64,000 nucleotides of DNA from positions 372,001 through 436,000 of the forward strand of contig NZ_CAJFCL010000001.1 in NCBI RefSeq assembly GCF_904063065.1. The letters run 5' to 3'. Origin of the DNA: Pseudomonas paraversuta. GTDB lineage: Bacteria > Pseudomonadota > Gammaproteobacteria > Pseudomonadales > Pseudomonadaceae. The position numbers were made by a program, and so were the translations under genes. This document shows, piece after piece, positions 7,458 through 20,369 of the stretch. The notes under the pieces are model-generated. The model saw nothing but the letters and a program-made list of their open reading frames with translations. It was not told the origin of the DNA and ran no database searches. Numbering within the stretch: the first letter of the stretch is position 1; every line of letters starts with the position of its first letter.

Positions 7458-8462
7458 TTACTGAAACAGCGACTCACTGGACAAACCGTTGCGCTCAAGG
7501 ATCTCGCGCAAACGCTTGAGCCCCTCGACTTGAATCTGCCGAACACGTTCGCGTGTCAGACCAATCTCCAGACCAACATCTTCGAGGGTACTGCTTTCAT
7601 GACCACGCAACCCGAAGCGGCGAATCACCACCTCACGCTGCTTGTCTGTAAGTTCAGACAACCACTGATCGATACTTTGCGACAGGTCATCGTCCTGAAG
7701 CAGCTCGCAAGGATCTGTAGGTCGATCATCTGTCAGGGTATCGAGCAGGGTTTTATCGGAATCAGGGCCTAAAGAAACATCCACCGAGGACACCCGCTCA
7801 TTCAGTCCAAGCATGCGCTTGACCTCTGCGACGGGTTTTTCGAGCAGATTGGCAATTTCTTCAGGGGAAGGTTCGTGATCGAGCTTTTGCGTAAGTTCGC
7901 GTGCAGCCCGCAAATAGACATTGAGCTCTTTGACGACATGAATCGGCAAACGAATGGTGCGGGTCTGATTCATGATCGCCCGTTCAATCGTCTGGCGGAT
8001 CCACCAGGTGGCGTAAGTCGAGAAACGGAAACCGCGCTCGGGGTCAAACTTCTCTACTGCGCGAATCAGTCCCAGGTTGCCCTCTTCAATCAGATCCAGT
8101 AGCGAGAGCCCACGATTGACGTAGCGACGGGCGATTTTCACCACCAGACGCAAGTTACTTTCAATCATGCGCTTGCGCCCGGCCGGATCTCCACTTTGCG
8201 ACAAGCGCGCAAAATGAACTTCTTCTGCTGGGGAGAGTAACGGAGAAAAGCCAATTTCATTGAGATACAGCTGGGTCGCATCGAGCGCCCGGGTGTAGTC
8301 AATGTACTTGTGCTGTTTTGTAGCGGTCGCTTTTTTGGACTTGGTGCGGGCAGTAGGGGTTGATTCGTCGTCTTCTGACATCAAGTCGCTGTCGATGCCG
8401 GAGTCCATAAGGAGCACCTCATCGTCGATGTCAAACCCCGGGGCTTCTTTACTGAGAGCCAT
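7458..8462 (-). CDS. rpoS: RNA polymerase sigma factor RpoS
   Basis: Stationary-phase and general-stress sigma factor. 334 residues, the usual Pseudomonas length. Seen in order: an acidic N-terminal segment with region 1.2 ([17 protein letters not shown]), region 2 ([17 protein letters not shown], then [20 protein letters not shown]), region 3, and region 4 with [15 protein letters not shown] and the helix-turn-helix around [14 protein letters not shown]. Last gene of the ispF-truD-surE-pcm-nlpD-rpoS array, 106 bases after nlpD. In pseudomonads its main promoter lies inside nlpD; here a perfect 11-base-pair hairpin also precedes it. Ribosome binding site AAGGAC nine bases before the ATG. Confidence 0.97.
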   Translation of the reverse strand: MALSKEAPGFDIDDEVLLMDSGIDSDLMSEDDESTPTARTKSKKATATKQHKYIDYTRALDATQLYLNEIGFSPLLSPAEEVHFARLSQSGDPAGRKRMIESNLRLVVKIARRYVNRGLSLLDLIEEGNLGLIRAVEKFDPERGFRFSTYATWWIRQTIERAIMNQTRTIRLPIHVVKELNVYLRAARELTQKLDHEPSPEEIANLLEKPVAEVKRMLGLNERVSSVDVSLGPDSDKTLLDTLTDDRPTDPCELLQDDDLSQSIDQWLSELTDKQREVVIRRFGLRGHESSTLEDVGLEIGLTRERVRQIQVEGLKRLREILERNGLSSESLFQ

Positions 8463-8527
8463 TGTTGTAGTCCTTTGGTGAGTTCGACCTCAAGCTCAAG
8501 CTTCGCCTATATCCTTGGCAATGCTGG

Positions 8528-8559
8528 AGCCTGTTCCTTAACTACATCAGGAACAGGCT
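8528..8559 (-). other. Hairpin in the nlpD-rpoS intergenic region
   Basis: A perfect 11-base inverted repeat, AGCCTGTTCCT and AGGAACAGGCT, around a ten-base loop, starting ten bases past the nlpD stop. There is no T run on the minus strand, so it is not a canonical terminator. It would lie in the 5' leader of rpoS transcripts that start inside nlpD, or at the 3' end of a processed nlpD message. Confidence 0.6.
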
Positions 8560-8568
8560 GGTAAGCGA

Positions 8569-9396
8569 TCAACGGCGTGGAAGGAATTGCAGTGGATCTA
8601 CAGGTTTACCCTGACGGCGAATCTCAAAGTGAAGTTTCACCCGGTCTGTACCAGTTGACCCCATTTCGGCAATTGTCTGTCCGACCTTGACCTGCTGCCC
8701 CTCCCGAACCAACAGCCTACGGTTGTGGCCGTAAGCACTGACGTAGGTATCGCTGTGCTTGATGATGACTAATTCGCCGTAGCCCCTCAATCCACTGCCG
8801 GCGTAAACAACTGACCCATCAGACGCAGCCAAAACAGGCTGTCCCAAATCTCCGGCGATATCAATACCTTTATTCAAACTACCGTTTGAAGAAAATTTGC
8901 CAATCAAAATGCCATTAGAAGGCCATCCCCAGCCTTTGGGAGCAGGGCCTGCAGGCAGTGCCGCAACGGCCGCTGGCGCAGCTGCTGCGGTGCTCGCGCG
9001 TTTGATTACCGTGGTTTTGCTGCCTGCAGAATTCGAGACGACAGTCGTGGTGGTGCCACCTGCGGGCAGGGTTCCGGCACGTCCGTCAAAGCGAATTGTT
9101 TGACCTGGGACAATAGTGAAAGGAGCCGCAATATTGTTTTTCGCCGCTAGAGCCTTCCAGTCCCAGCCGTAGCGAAAAGCAATTGAGAACAACGTGTCGC
9201 CACGTCGCACCACGTATTGCCCGGTTGTTACCGCCGGACGCTGAGCGACCCCGTTGCGGTCAACCACACGCACGCCATTCTTGGGTGTGCTGGAGCACGC
9301 GGCCAACAAAACCAGGACGGCACTCAGGCATAGACCGACTACCAGTCTGTGATAGCTTTTGGTTCCCATACGCTGCGCAATGACTGTGAGACTCAC
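8569..9396 (-). CDS. nlpD: Murein hydrolase activator NlpD, LysM/M23 lipoprotein
   Basis: Outer-membrane lipoprotein that activates amidases at the division septum. The N-terminal hydrophobic segment ends in the lipobox LLAAC, followed by one LysM domain (YVVRRGDTLFSIAFRYGWDW) and a C-terminal M23 domain (IDIAGDLGQPVLAASDGSVVY, then YVSAYGHNRRLLV). The degenerate M23 metal site, without the HxxxD pattern, fits an activator and not an active peptidase. I chose the GTG at 9396, seven bases after GGGAG, giving about 275 residues; an upstream ATG at 9498 adds an unlikely cytoplasmic stretch. The rpoS promoter is expected inside this gene. Confidence 0.92.
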   Translation of the reverse strand: MSLTVIAQRMGTKSYHRLVVGLCLSAVLVLLAACSSTPKNGVRVVDRNGVAQRPAVTTGQYVVRRGDTLFSIAFRYGWDWKALAAKNNIAAPFTIVPGQTIRFDGRAGTLPAGGTTTTVVSNSAGSKTTVIKRASTAAAAPAAVAALPAGPAPKGWGWPSNGILIGKFSSNGSLNKGIDIAGDLGQPVLAASDGSVVYAGSGLRGYGELVIIKHSDTYVSAYGHNRRLLVREGQQVKVGQTIAEMGSTGTDRVKLHFEIRRQGKPVDPLQFLPRR

Positions 9397-9588
9397 CCGC
9401 CGCTCCCTTTGAAGATGGCTAAATATTAGTACGCCAGTATTGGCCATGGTTTGGCGCAAGTATAACTGGCAACACAGCTTTACAGACGGCAAAGCCAAAT
9501 CATAAAAAATTCAGGCAACGACAGAGCCCGACCGCTGCGCAGTATGACCTGCAGCCGGCCCCATAATTCAGCAGGGCCGAACAAAGAC

Positions 9589-10266
9589 TCAGGCCAGGGG
9601 CCCGTTGAGCAGCGGCACAAAGCGCACATTGCCGATCACCCGCCGGGCAAAACCGTGCTCTTCACGTACGATCAGCATCAATTGCTGAACCTCGCCTGCA
9701 CCCACCGGAATCACCAGGCGCCCGCCGGGGGCCAATTGATCCAGCAGCGCCTGGGGTACATCGGTCGCCACCGCGGTCACGATAATGCCGTTATAAGGCG
9801 CCAGCGCAGGCCAGCCTTCCCAACCGTCGCCCCATCGGAACACCAGGTTACGCAGGTTGAGCTCGAGCAGTCGCTCCTTGGCCCGATCCTGCAACACCTT
9901 GATCCGTTCTACGGAAAATATTCGCTCGACCAGCTGCGAGAGAACCGCGGTCTGATAACCCGACCCGGTCCCAATCTCCATGACCTTGTCCAGCGGGCCG
10001 TCCTCAAGCAGCAACTCGCTCATGCGGGCGACCATATAAGGCTGGGAGATGGTCTGGTTGTTGCCTATGGGCAGCGCCGTGTCTTCATAGGCCCGGTGCG
10101 CCAGTGCTTCGTCCACGAACAGATGCCGTGGCGTACGCCGAATAACCTCAAGCACTTTCTGGTTAACGATGCCCTCTTCCCGCAGGCGCTGAATCAGCCG
10201 CTCCCGGGTACGCTCGGAGGTCATGCCAATGCCGCGATGCATCAGGCCATCCTGTTCACGCCCCAT
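9589..10266 (-). CDS. pcm: Protein-L-isoaspartate O-methyltransferase
   Basis: Repairs isoaspartyl damage in ageing proteins using S-adenosylmethionine. The conserved [13 protein letters not shown] segment, the SAM-binding [17 protein letters not shown], and the RWGDGWEGW region are all present. The ATG at 10266 overlaps the surE stop by one base (TGATG), suggesting coupling. A later Met (starting [10 protein letters not shown]) gives the 211-residue form usual in P. aeruginosa, so the first 14 residues are uncertain. Part of the stress-survival array with surE, nlpD and rpoS. Confidence 0.93.
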   Translation of the reverse strand: MGREQDGLMHRGIGMTSERTRERLIQRLREEGIVNQKVLEVIRRTPRHLFVDEALAHRAYEDTALPIGNNQTISQPYMVARMSELLLEDGPLDKVMEIGTGSGYQTAVLSQLVERIFSVERIKVLQDRAKERLLELNLRNLVFRWGDGWEGWPALAPYNGIIVTAVATDVPQALLDQLAPGGRLVIPVGAGEVQQLMLIVREEHGFARRVIGNVRFVPLLNGPLA

Positions 10267-11015
10267 CACCCCAGACCCTCCAGCCAGACACCGAGGCTTT
10301 TGAAACCATCGCCAAAAGTGCGGTCAAGTTGCAGCGGCGTGATCGAGACATAGCCCTGCATCACGGCATGGAAGTCCGTTCCCGGGCCGCCATCCTCTGC
10401 ATCACCGGCAGCCGCAATCCAGTAGCCGGCCTTGCCACGCGGATCCACAACCCGAACCGGCGCCGCAGCACGGGCACGATGCCCCAGACGCGTAAGTTGA
10501 ATACCGCGAATTTTATCGAGCGGCAGATTGGGAATATTCACGTTCAGGACAGTACGCGGCGGCAAGTCCAGCACCCCGTGCGCTTCAACCAGCTTGCGGG
10601 CGAAATAGGCCGCTGTCGGCAAGTTGTCCAGTTGACGCGACACCAACGAAAACGCGAACGAAGGGTGATCGAGAAAACGCCCCTCAAGCGCTGCAGCCAC
10701 AGTCCCTGAATACAGCACATCGTCACCCAGATTGGCACCCAGGTTAATTCCCGAGACCACCATGTCCGGCTGCTGCTCCAACAGACCATTAAGGCCCAGG
10801 TGAACGCAATCGGTCGGCGTGCCATTAATGCTGATAAAGCCATTGGCCAGGGTGTGCGGATGCAAGGGCCGATCCAGCGTCAGTGAACTGCTCGCCCCGC
10901 TTTTGTCTTGCTCGGGCGCAATCACCACGCACTCGCAATAATCGGCCAGCGCGCCATAAAGCGCGGCCAGACCCGGGGCAGTGACCCCGTCATCGTTTGA
11001 AATCAGAATACGCAT
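10266..11015 (-). CDS. surE: 5'/3'-nucleotidase SurE
   Basis: Metal-dependent nucleoside monophosphatase linked to stationary-phase survival. 249 residues, standard length. The family metal site is visible: [10 protein letters not shown] with Asp8 and Asp9, the SGASSSLT loop with its serine ligand, and the [10 protein letters not shown] segment with the Asn ligand. The 3' end of truD overlaps its start by 13 bases and its stop overlaps pcm, so it is tightly embedded in the operon. Confidence 0.96.
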   Translation of the reverse strand: MRILISNDDGVTAPGLAALYGALADYCECVVIAPEQDKSGASSSLTLDRPLHPHTLANGFISINGTPTDCVHLGLNGLLEQQPDMVVSGINLGANLGDDVLYSGTVAAALEGRFLDHPSFAFSLVSRQLDNLPTAAYFARKLVEAHGVLDLPPRTVLNVNIPNLPLDKIRGIQLTRLGHRARAAAPVRVVDPRGKAGYWIAAAGDAEDGGPGTDFHAVMQGYVSITPLQLDRTFGDGFKSLGVWLEGLG

Positions 11016-12061
11016 AGGCTGTCCGTTTGACCCAAAGGCACCAGATCAACAAGTTCTCGCACCAGGACAGTAGCGAAGCATCCGGCCGGCAGAACAAATT
11101 CCAGTTGCAGAATGTCAGGCTCCGGATAATGCCACGTCAACCGGCCAATGGGCAGCCGCAGGATACGCCGTTCATGGCTCATGCCTGCTCGAACCAGCCA
11201 GTCACGCAAATCTGCTTCGCGCCCGGCAATGGACTGTTCCAGTTCATGGGTTGCACCGGTGGTCGGCGACTCGCCCTCGCCCCACAAGGGACCGGTGGGA
11301 TGAAGGTCGAGAATGCTCAGTCGCGGGTCGCTGCATTCAGCCTCACCCGCCGCAAAGAAACTGCGACTGTCGGTAAAGGCCAGTAAATCGCCAACCTGTG
11401 CACGTTGCCAGCTACCATCGGCTACCCGCGCCGCCAGCACCTGATTGAACAGATAACTGCGAGCGGTGGACAACAGCCGCGAGCGCACATTGCGCTGCTC
11501 AGGCAAGGCTTTGCGCGCCGCATAGTCACGGGCCTCACCCAAATTACCGCCCTGCCAGCCGAAACGCTGGGTGCCGAAATAGTTCGGTACGCCCTGTTTG
11601 GCGATCAGTTCAAGACGTTGCGCCAACGCATCCTTGTCCCCGGCCAGTTGCGTCAGGCGCAGGGTGAAACCGTTGGCAGCATGGGCGCCGCGTTGCAACT
11701 TGCGTTTGTGGCGGGTGCTTTTGAGAATTCGCAGGGTGTCGTTTTCAGCGCCCGACATGTCAGGATCGGCCTTGCCCGGCAACTGCACGCTGAACCACTG
11801 GCGCGTCAGGGCCTGACGGTCTTTCAAGCCTGCGTAACTGACCGTACGCAGCGGCACGCCTGCGGCCTTGGCGATCCGCCGTGCGGCTTCTTCAGTGTTC
11901 AGCCCCCGCTTCTCGACCCACAACCACAGATGCTCGCCATCACCGGACAACGGAATATCCAGCACTTCATCAACCTGGAAGTCTTCAGCCGTGGCCTTGA
12001 GCACCGCGGTCCCCAAAGGCTCGCCGTAAGCCAGCGGCCCCAGCAGATCAAACTCGTTCAT
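11003..12061 (-). CDS. truD: tRNA pseudouridine(13) synthase TruD
   Basis: Converts U13 to pseudouridine in tRNA-Glu. About 352 residues. The catalytic Asp lies in [16 protein letters not shown], and [16 protein letters not shown] is the second TruD signature. The ATG at 12061 overlaps the ispF stop in ATGA, which I prefer to a start 24 bases upstream. Its end overlaps surE by 13 bases. A C-terminal segment ([19 protein letters not shown]) matches the family's end. Confidence 0.95.
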   Translation of the reverse strand: MNEFDLLGPLAYGEPLGTAVLKATAEDFQVDEVLDIPLSGDGEHLWLWVEKRGLNTEEAARRIAKAAGVPLRTVSYAGLKDRQALTRQWFSVQLPGKADPDMSGAENDTLRILKSTRHKRKLQRGAHAANGFTLRLTQLAGDKDALAQRLELIAKQGVPNYFGTQRFGWQGGNLGEARDYAARKALPEQRNVRSRLLSTARSYLFNQVLAARVADGSWQRAQVGDLLAFTDSRSFFAAGEAECSDPRLSILDLHPTGPLWGEGESPTTGATHELEQSIAGREADLRDWLVRAGMSHERRILRLPIGRLTWHYPEPDILQLEFVLPAGCFATVLVRELVDLVPLGQTDSLCVF

Positions 12062-12531
12062 TCGCGAACCAACAACGCGACGCAATGCACAGCGATGCCT
12101 TCTTCACGACCGACAAAGCCGAGCTTTTCGGTGGTGGTGGCTTTTACGTTTACCTGGTCCAAATCAACCTCTAGATCCGCCGCAATCAGCGCGCGCATCG
12201 TTTCAATATGCGGCGCCATTTTTGGCGCCTGGGCAATGATGGTGTTGTCGACATTGCCGACTTTCCAACCTTTGGCATGGATCAGCCCGACGACATGACG
12301 CAACAGGACGCGACTGTCTGCGCCCTTGAAAGTCGGGTCGGTATCAGGAAAGTGCTTGCCGATGTCGCCCAGCGCCGCAGCGCCCAGCAAAGCATCGCTG
12401 AGTGCGTGCAACAGCACGTCGCCATCAGAATGGGCCAACAGCCCGAATTTGTGGGAGATCCGCACGCCGCCCAGGGTTATAAAATCGCCTTCAGCAAAAC
12501 AGTGCACATCATAGCCGTGGCCAATACGCAT
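12058..12531 (-). CDS. ispF: 2-C-methyl-D-erythritol 2,4-cyclodiphosphate synthase
   Basis: Fifth step of the MEP isoprenoid pathway, cyclising CDP-ME 2-phosphate. 157 residues, standard length. Asp8 and His10 of GHGYDVH are the zinc ligands, and the [25 protein letters not shown] region is intact. It is the first gene of the array leading to rpoS. A terminator-like hairpin with its T run directly abutting the ATG leaves no ordinary ribosome binding site other than GGGGCG within the stem. ispD, the third pathway enzyme, is about 3 kb away on the same strand. Confidence 0.96.
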   Translation of the reverse strand: MRIGHGYDVHCFAEGDFITLGGVRISHKFGLLAHSDGDVLLHALSDALLGAAALGDIGKHFPDTDPTFKGADSRVLLRHVVGLIHAKGWKVGNVDNTIIAQAPKMAPHIETMRALIAADLEVDLDQVNVKATTTEKLGFVGREEGIAVHCVALLVRE

Positions 12532-12560
12532 AAAAAAACGCCCCGATTAAGTCAGGGCGT
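12532..12560 (-). terminator. Terminator-like hairpin abutting the ispF start
   Basis: On the minus strand ACGCCCTGACTTAATCGGGGCGT is followed by seven T residues that run straight into the ispF ATG. It lies 15 bases past the fghA stop. It should end fghA transcription, but its position means any ispF message starting upstream must include the hairpin. Confidence 0.75.
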
Positions 12561-12574
12561 GATTCTACCCACTA

Positions 12575-13420
12575 TTAAGCGCTTAGTGCGCTCGCGTGGT
12601 GACGCAAGTGGTCGTCAATAAAGCTGGCGATGAAAAAATAGCTATGGTCGTAGCCCGGCTGCAGACGCAAGTTCAACGGATGCCCCGCCAGTTTCGCAGC
12701 CTGCTGCAGTGCCTCGGGCTTGAGCTGCACACTCAGAAAGTCGTCCCGATCTCCCTGATCCACCAATAGCGGCAGCTTTTCACGGGCCTCGCTAATCAAA
12801 ATGCACGCGTCCCATTCACGCCACCGCGAGCGCTCATCCCCCAGGTAATGGGAGAAGGCCTTTTGCCCCCACGGGCAATCCATCGGGTTGCTGATCGGCG
12901 CAAAAGCGGACACCGACTGATAGCGCCCCGGATTGCGCAACGCACAAACCAAAGCTCCGTGGCCACCCATGGAGTGTCCGCTGATCCCGCGTTTTTGCGA
13001 GGCAGGGAAATGCGCTTCAACCAATGCCGGCAATTCCTGCACCACATAATCATGCATGCGGTAATGCTGAGCCCAAGGCTGCTGCGTTGCGTTCAGATAA
13101 AAACCTGCACCCAGGCCGAAATCCCAGGCGCCATCCGGATCATCCGGAACCCCGTCGCCACGGGGGCTGGTGTCCGGCGCCACGATAATCAGCCCCAGCT
13201 CGGCGGCCATTTTCATAGCGCCGGCCTTGTGCATGAAGTTTTCATCGGTACAGGTCAAACCCGACAGCCAGTACAACACCGGCAGCCTGGCGCCCTGCTC
13301 GGCCTGGGGCGGCAAGTACACGGCAAATACCATGTCGCAACCCAGTACTTCAGAACGGTGCCGGTAGCGCTTGTGCCAGCCACCGAAGCTTTTCTGGCAG
13401 GAAATATTTTCCAGTGTCAT
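12575..13420 (-). CDS. fghA: S-formylglutathione hydrolase
   Basis: Hydrolyses S-formylglutathione to formate and glutathione, the second step of glutathione-dependent formaldehyde oxidation. 281 residues, esterase D fold. The nucleophile Ser is in [13 protein letters not shown], the catalytic His in YDHSYFF, and [12 protein letters not shown] is a family signature. The ATG at 13420 has GGAG seven bases upstream. adhC, which makes its substrate, lies 88 bases upstream on the same strand. Confidence 0.95.
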   Translation of the reverse strand: MTLENISCQKSFGGWHKRYRHRSEVLGCDMVFAVYLPPQAEQGARLPVLYWLSGLTCTDENFMHKAGAMKMAAELGLIIVAPDTSPRGDGVPDDPDGAWDFGLGAGFYLNATQQPWAQHYRMHDYVVQELPALVEAHFPASQKRGISGHSMGGHGALVCALRNPGRYQSVSAFAPISNPMDCPWGQKAFSHYLGDERSRWREWDACILISEAREKLPLLVDQGDRDDFLSVQLKPEALQQAAKLAGHPLNLRLQPGYDHSYFFIASFIDDHLRHHASALSA

Positions 13421-13438
13421 GGACAGCTCCAAGCTTTC

Positions 13439-13502
13439 AGCTGCAAGCCACAAGTAAAAGCAGGCATGTGTTTCTCCCGCTTATAGCTTGTAGCTTGCAG
13501 CT
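13439..13502. repeat. REP-like inverted repeat between adhC and fghA
   Basis: Left arm AGCTGCAAGCCACAAGTAAA pairs with right arm TAGCTTGTAGCTTGCAGCT over a 20-base loop. This GCTTGCAG/CTTGTAGC type of imperfect palindrome is common between Pseudomonas genes. It may stabilise the upstream adhC message or partly terminate it. Confidence 0.65.
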
Positions 13503-13507
13503 CTTCG

Positions 13508-14638
<1,131 letters not shown>

Positions 14639-14660
14639 TTAAAACAAGACCAGGAGTGTA

Positions 14661-14678
14661 AATCAGCGCTGACTGATT
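14661..14678. promoter_or_regulatory. Candidate LysR operator between adhC and its regulator
   Basis: AATCAGCGCTGACTGATT is an 18-base element with AATCAG/CTGATT arms around a six-base centre and an internal perfect TCAGCGCTGA palindrome. It lies mid-way in the divergent region, 41 bases from adhC and 51 from the LysR gene. LysR regulators commonly bind dyads of this kind. Direct evidence is lacking. Confidence 0.45.
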
Positions 14679-14728
14679 AATAATCCGGACAAAAGCAAAA
14701 CATTATTGCCATACAGGGATAATCAACT

Positions 14729-15625
14729 GTGAATGAGAGCCGCTGGGAAGGCATTGATGAGTTTGTTGCGGTGGCCGAATGCGGCCAGTTCACCGCTGCT
14801 GCAGAACGCCTTGGCGTGTCCTCATCGCACATAAGCCGTCAGGTCGCCCGACTCGAAGAACGCCTGCAAACCCGACTGTTTTATCGCAGTACGCGCCGGG
14901 TAACCCTGACCGAGGCCGGTCAGACATTTTTACAGCACTGCCAGCGCTTGCAAGACGGCCGCGAAGAAGCCCTGCGTGCAGTCGGCGACCTGGCCAGCGA
15001 ACCCAAAGGCATGCTGCGAATGACCTGCGCAGTGGCCTACGGCGAACGCTTTATCGTGCCGCTGGTGACACGTTTTATGGGGTTGTACCCGCAGTTACGG
15101 GTCGATATCGAACTGAGCAATCGTCCATTGGATCTGGTGCACGAGAGCCTTGATCTGGCGATCCGCCTGGGCCGGCTGCAGGACTCACGACTGGTAGCCA
15201 CCCGCCTGGCACCACGACGTATGTATCTGTGTGCATCGCCGTCCTACCTGGAACATTACGGCCGCCCCCATAGCCTGTCGGAATTGAGCCGCCACAACTG
15301 TTTGATTGGCAGCTCAGATCTATGGCAATTGCAGCAGGACGGGCGCGAATTTTCGCAGCGGGTGCAAGGCAACTGGCGCTGCAACAGCGGGCAGGCAGTA
15401 CTGGATGCAGCCCTGCTGGGGGTCGGGCTGTGCCAGCTACCGGACTATTACGTGCTGGAACATTTGAAGACCGGGGCTCTGGTGTCTTTGCTAGAAACTC
15501 ATCAGCCACCCAATACCGCGGTTTGGGCGCTCTATCCGCAGCAACGGCACTTGTCGCCAAAGGTCAGGAAGCTGGTGGACTATCTGAAGGAAGGATTGGC
15601 AAAGCGTGAGGAGTATTTGGGTTAG
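14729..15625 (+). CDS. LysR-family regulator, divergent from adhC
   Basis: 298 residues, standard LysR length. The N-terminal helix-turn-helix is at about residues 20-45 (FTAAAERLGVSSSHISRQVA), followed by the linker helix and an effector-binding domain beginning near residue 90 (GMLRMTCAVAYGERFIVPLV). Its divergent position beside adhC-fghA suggests it senses formaldehyde or a glutathione adduct; a regulator in the same place in P. aeruginosa is reported to activate formaldehyde detoxification. It ends in a REP-like palindrome. Confidence 0.88.
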   Translation: MNESRWEGIDEFVAVAECGQFTAAAERLGVSSSHISRQVARLEERLQTRLFYRSTRRVTLTEAGQTFLQHCQRLQDGREEALRAVGDLASEPKGMLRMTCAVAYGERFIVPLVTRFMGLYPQLRVDIELSNRPLDLVHESLDLAIRLGRLQDSRLVATRLAPRRMYLCASPSYLEHYGRPHSLSELSRHNCLIGSSDLWQLQQDGREFSQRVQGNWRCNSGQAVLDAALLGVGLCQLPDYYVLEHLKTGALVSLLETHQPPNTAVWALYPQQRHLSPKVRKLVDYLKEGLAKREEYLG

Positions 15626-15629
15626 AAAC

Positions 15630-15699
15630 CTGTAGCAACGAGCTTGCCTCGCCATCTTTTGATCTTTTAAAAGATCGCGAGGCAAGCTCGCTGCTACAG
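15630..15699. repeat. REP-like palindrome between the LysR gene and ispD
   Basis: A 22-base left arm beginning CTGTAGCAACGAGCTTG and its near-perfect reverse complement beginning CGAGGCAAGCTCGCTGC enclose a spacer that itself contains GATCTTTTAAAAGATC. It lies between two convergent genes, so it may act as a bidirectional terminator. A very similar element is at 46260-46319. Confidence 0.8.
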
Positions 15700-15704
15700 A
15701 AGGA

Positions 15705-16409
15705 TCAACGATTGACCCAGCGCAACCGCAGCCACTCGAGATCCTCGGGGCGGGTCACCTTGATGTTGTCCGAGCGACCCTCGATCAGGCGCGGCGCGAG
15801 GCCCGCCCACTCCATGGCTGAGGATTCATCAGTGATTTTGGCATCCGCCACCAGGCTATCAGCCAGGGCCCGGTGCAATGCTCCTAGACGGAACATCTGC
15901 GGCGTGTACGCCTGCCAGATCAGACTGCGATCGACGGTTTCAACCACCCGGCCATGCTTGTCGACGCGCTTGAGCGTGTCCCGCGCAGGAACCGCCAGCA
16001 AGCCACCGACCGGGTCGAGGGCCAGTTCGCGCAGCAATTTGTCCAGATCTTCACGGGACAGGTTCGGGCGTGCGGCATCGTGAACCAACACCCAATCGTC
16101 ATCAGACGCGCCCAGTGCATGCAGATGCAGCAACGCATTGAGCACCGAATCGGCACGCTCGCGCCCGCCCTCTACCCGGGCGATCCGTGGATCGGCGGCA
16201 CAGGGCAAGGAAGGCCAAAAAGGGTCATCAGAAGCAATGCTGACCACCAGCCCCTTGAGGCCCGGATGGTCAAGAAAACAGCCGAGGCTGTGTTCCAGAA
16301 TACTGCGCCCGCCCAACTGCAAATACTGCTTGGGACGGTCCGCGGCCATACGAGCACCAACGCCCGCGGCAGGAATCACGGCCCAGAAGGCCGGTGACAG
16401 GGAACTCAT
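15705..16409 (-). CDS. ispD: 2-C-methyl-D-erythritol 4-phosphate cytidylyltransferase
   Basis: Third step of the MEP pathway, using CTP to form CDP-methylerythritol. 234 residues. The N-terminal nucleotide-binding loop is IPAAGVGARMAADRPKQY, with VLVHDAARPNLS and ITDESSAMEW further on. Its start overlaps the ftsB end by four bases. The substrate CTP is made by pyrG in the same block. Confidence 0.95.
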   Translation of the reverse strand: MSSLSPAFWAVIPAAGVGARMAADRPKQYLQLGGRSILEHSLGCFLDHPGLKGLVVSIASDDPFWPSLPCAADPRIARVEGGRERADSVLNALLHLHALGASDDDWVLVHDAARPNLSREDLDKLLRELALDPVGGLLAVPARDTLKRVDKHGRVVETVDRSLIWQAYTPQMFRLGALHRALADSLVADAKITDESSAMEWAGLAPRLIEGRSDNIKVTRPEDLEWLRLRWVNR

Positions 16410-16684
16410 TGGGCCAACTGGTAGAGGGTTTCGCCCTCCTTGACCATGCCCAACTCATGGCGAGCACGTTCTTCAACGGTCTCCATGCCTTTTTTCAACT
16501 CCAGAACTTCCGCATCCAGCACACGGTTGCGCTCCAGCAATACTTCGTTTTCAGCATGCTGATCGGCGATTTGCTGGGTCAGGTCGGTAACCTGCGCCAA
16601 ACTGCCATTCCCCACCCACAGGCGATACTGTAGGCCAGCCAGCAGCAAGAGCAAGATGAGAAACAACCAATTAGGACTGCGCAT
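16406..16684 (-). CDS. ftsB: Cell division protein FtsB
   Basis: Small bitopic inner-membrane protein of the FtsQBL complex that helps activate septal peptidoglycan synthesis. 92 residues: a short cytoplasmic N terminus, one membrane helix at about residues 7-22 (LFLILLLLLAGLQYRLW), and a periplasmic coiled coil with VTDLTQQIADQHAENEVLL and repeated leucines. eno upstream and ispD downstream is the classic ftsB context. Confidence 0.93.
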   Translation of the reverse strand: MRSPNWLFLILLLLLAGLQYRLWVGNGSLAQVTDLTQQIADQHAENEVLLERNRVLDAEVLELKKGMETVEERARHELGMVKEGETLYQLAQ

Positions 16685-16741
16685 CGAATATCAGGTATCC
16701 AGTGAAAAGACAGCCATGCCGAAAAACGTAAACAACCAATA

Positions 16742-16771
16742 GTACAAAGCCTGGAGAACCCAGGCTTGTAC
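16742..16771. other. Hairpin between eno and ftsB
   Basis: GTACAAAGCCTGG and CCAGGCTTGTAC form a stem with one bulged base around a short loop, on the 163-base stretch after eno. T residues after the stem are few, so it may reduce but not fully stop read-through from eno into ftsB-ispD. Confidence 0.5.
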
Positions 16772-16847
16772 AGATTCAGATTAGTGTCAAAAAACTCGTC
16801 TAAGCGAAAATTCCGACACAACCTGCTGTCTTTTTACCACCAACTGC

Positions 16848-18272
<1,425 letters not shown>

Positions 18273-18293
18273 TTACCGGAGAAACGAGGGTGA

Positions 18294-18323
18294 TGCGGTT
18301 TCTATTGTCGGAAAACTCTTCAC
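18294..18323 (-). pseudogene. kdsA: Apparent remnant of the kdsA 3' end
   Basis: The minus-strand frame reads VKSFPTIETA, which to my recollection matches the last ten residues of Pseudomonas KdsA (…LVKSFPTVETA) but for one conservative change. Immediately upstream the frame (MSAADTS) no longer resembles KdsA, and downstream the stop codon has been lost, so the frame runs on for six more residues to 18273. No KdsA start or active-site region is in the gap. KDO-8-phosphate synthase is needed for lipopolysaccharide, so an intact copy must be elsewhere. Confidence 0.6.
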
Positions 18324-18404
18324 AGAAGTGTCTGCCGCAGACATCGGCGACCGCGGCTGCCAAGGCAAACACGTGGTCGTCGGTAGTCGGTAGCACGCAA
18401 AAAC

Positions 18405-18461
18405 CAGGGTGATCTTCTGGAAAGTCCGCCAGAACCTGCGCGGACTTTCCATTACACCCTG
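18405..18461 (-). terminator. Nested hairpin after pyrG
   Basis: On the minus strand an outer stem CAGGGTG/CACCCTG encloses an 11-base-pair inner stem GGAAAGTCCGC/GCGGACTTTCC with a ten-base loop. The outer stem is followed by GTTTTTG. It starts four bases past the pyrG stop. The short T run suggests a terminator of moderate strength or an RNA-processing element. Confidence 0.6.
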
Positions 18462-18465
18462 CTGC

Positions 18466-20118
<1,653 letters not shown>

Positions 20119-20369
20119 TTAAAGCGGTCAGAGCCGCCGGGGAAAGCGAAGGAAGGCCGAAGCCCCCAATCACCAGCATTAGTCACAGTGCACCTTTCGA
20201 AAAACTGCTGCGTTGAAACAGACCGATGGAAACCAACGGTTCGATACAAGCCACACATTTTTTTAAAATCGCCCAGCAAAGACTGCTTGGTAATCGGCAA
20301 CATCTGCAATTCTGGTGAATCTACAGAAGTTGTATCAAGAAGGGAGCGTAGTCTACCGGAAACACCCTT

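Noticed and set aside
9556..9579. Hairpin CGGCCC/GGGCCG after pcm as a terminator
   Set aside because: Only six base pairs, a 12-base loop and no T run; too weak to call.
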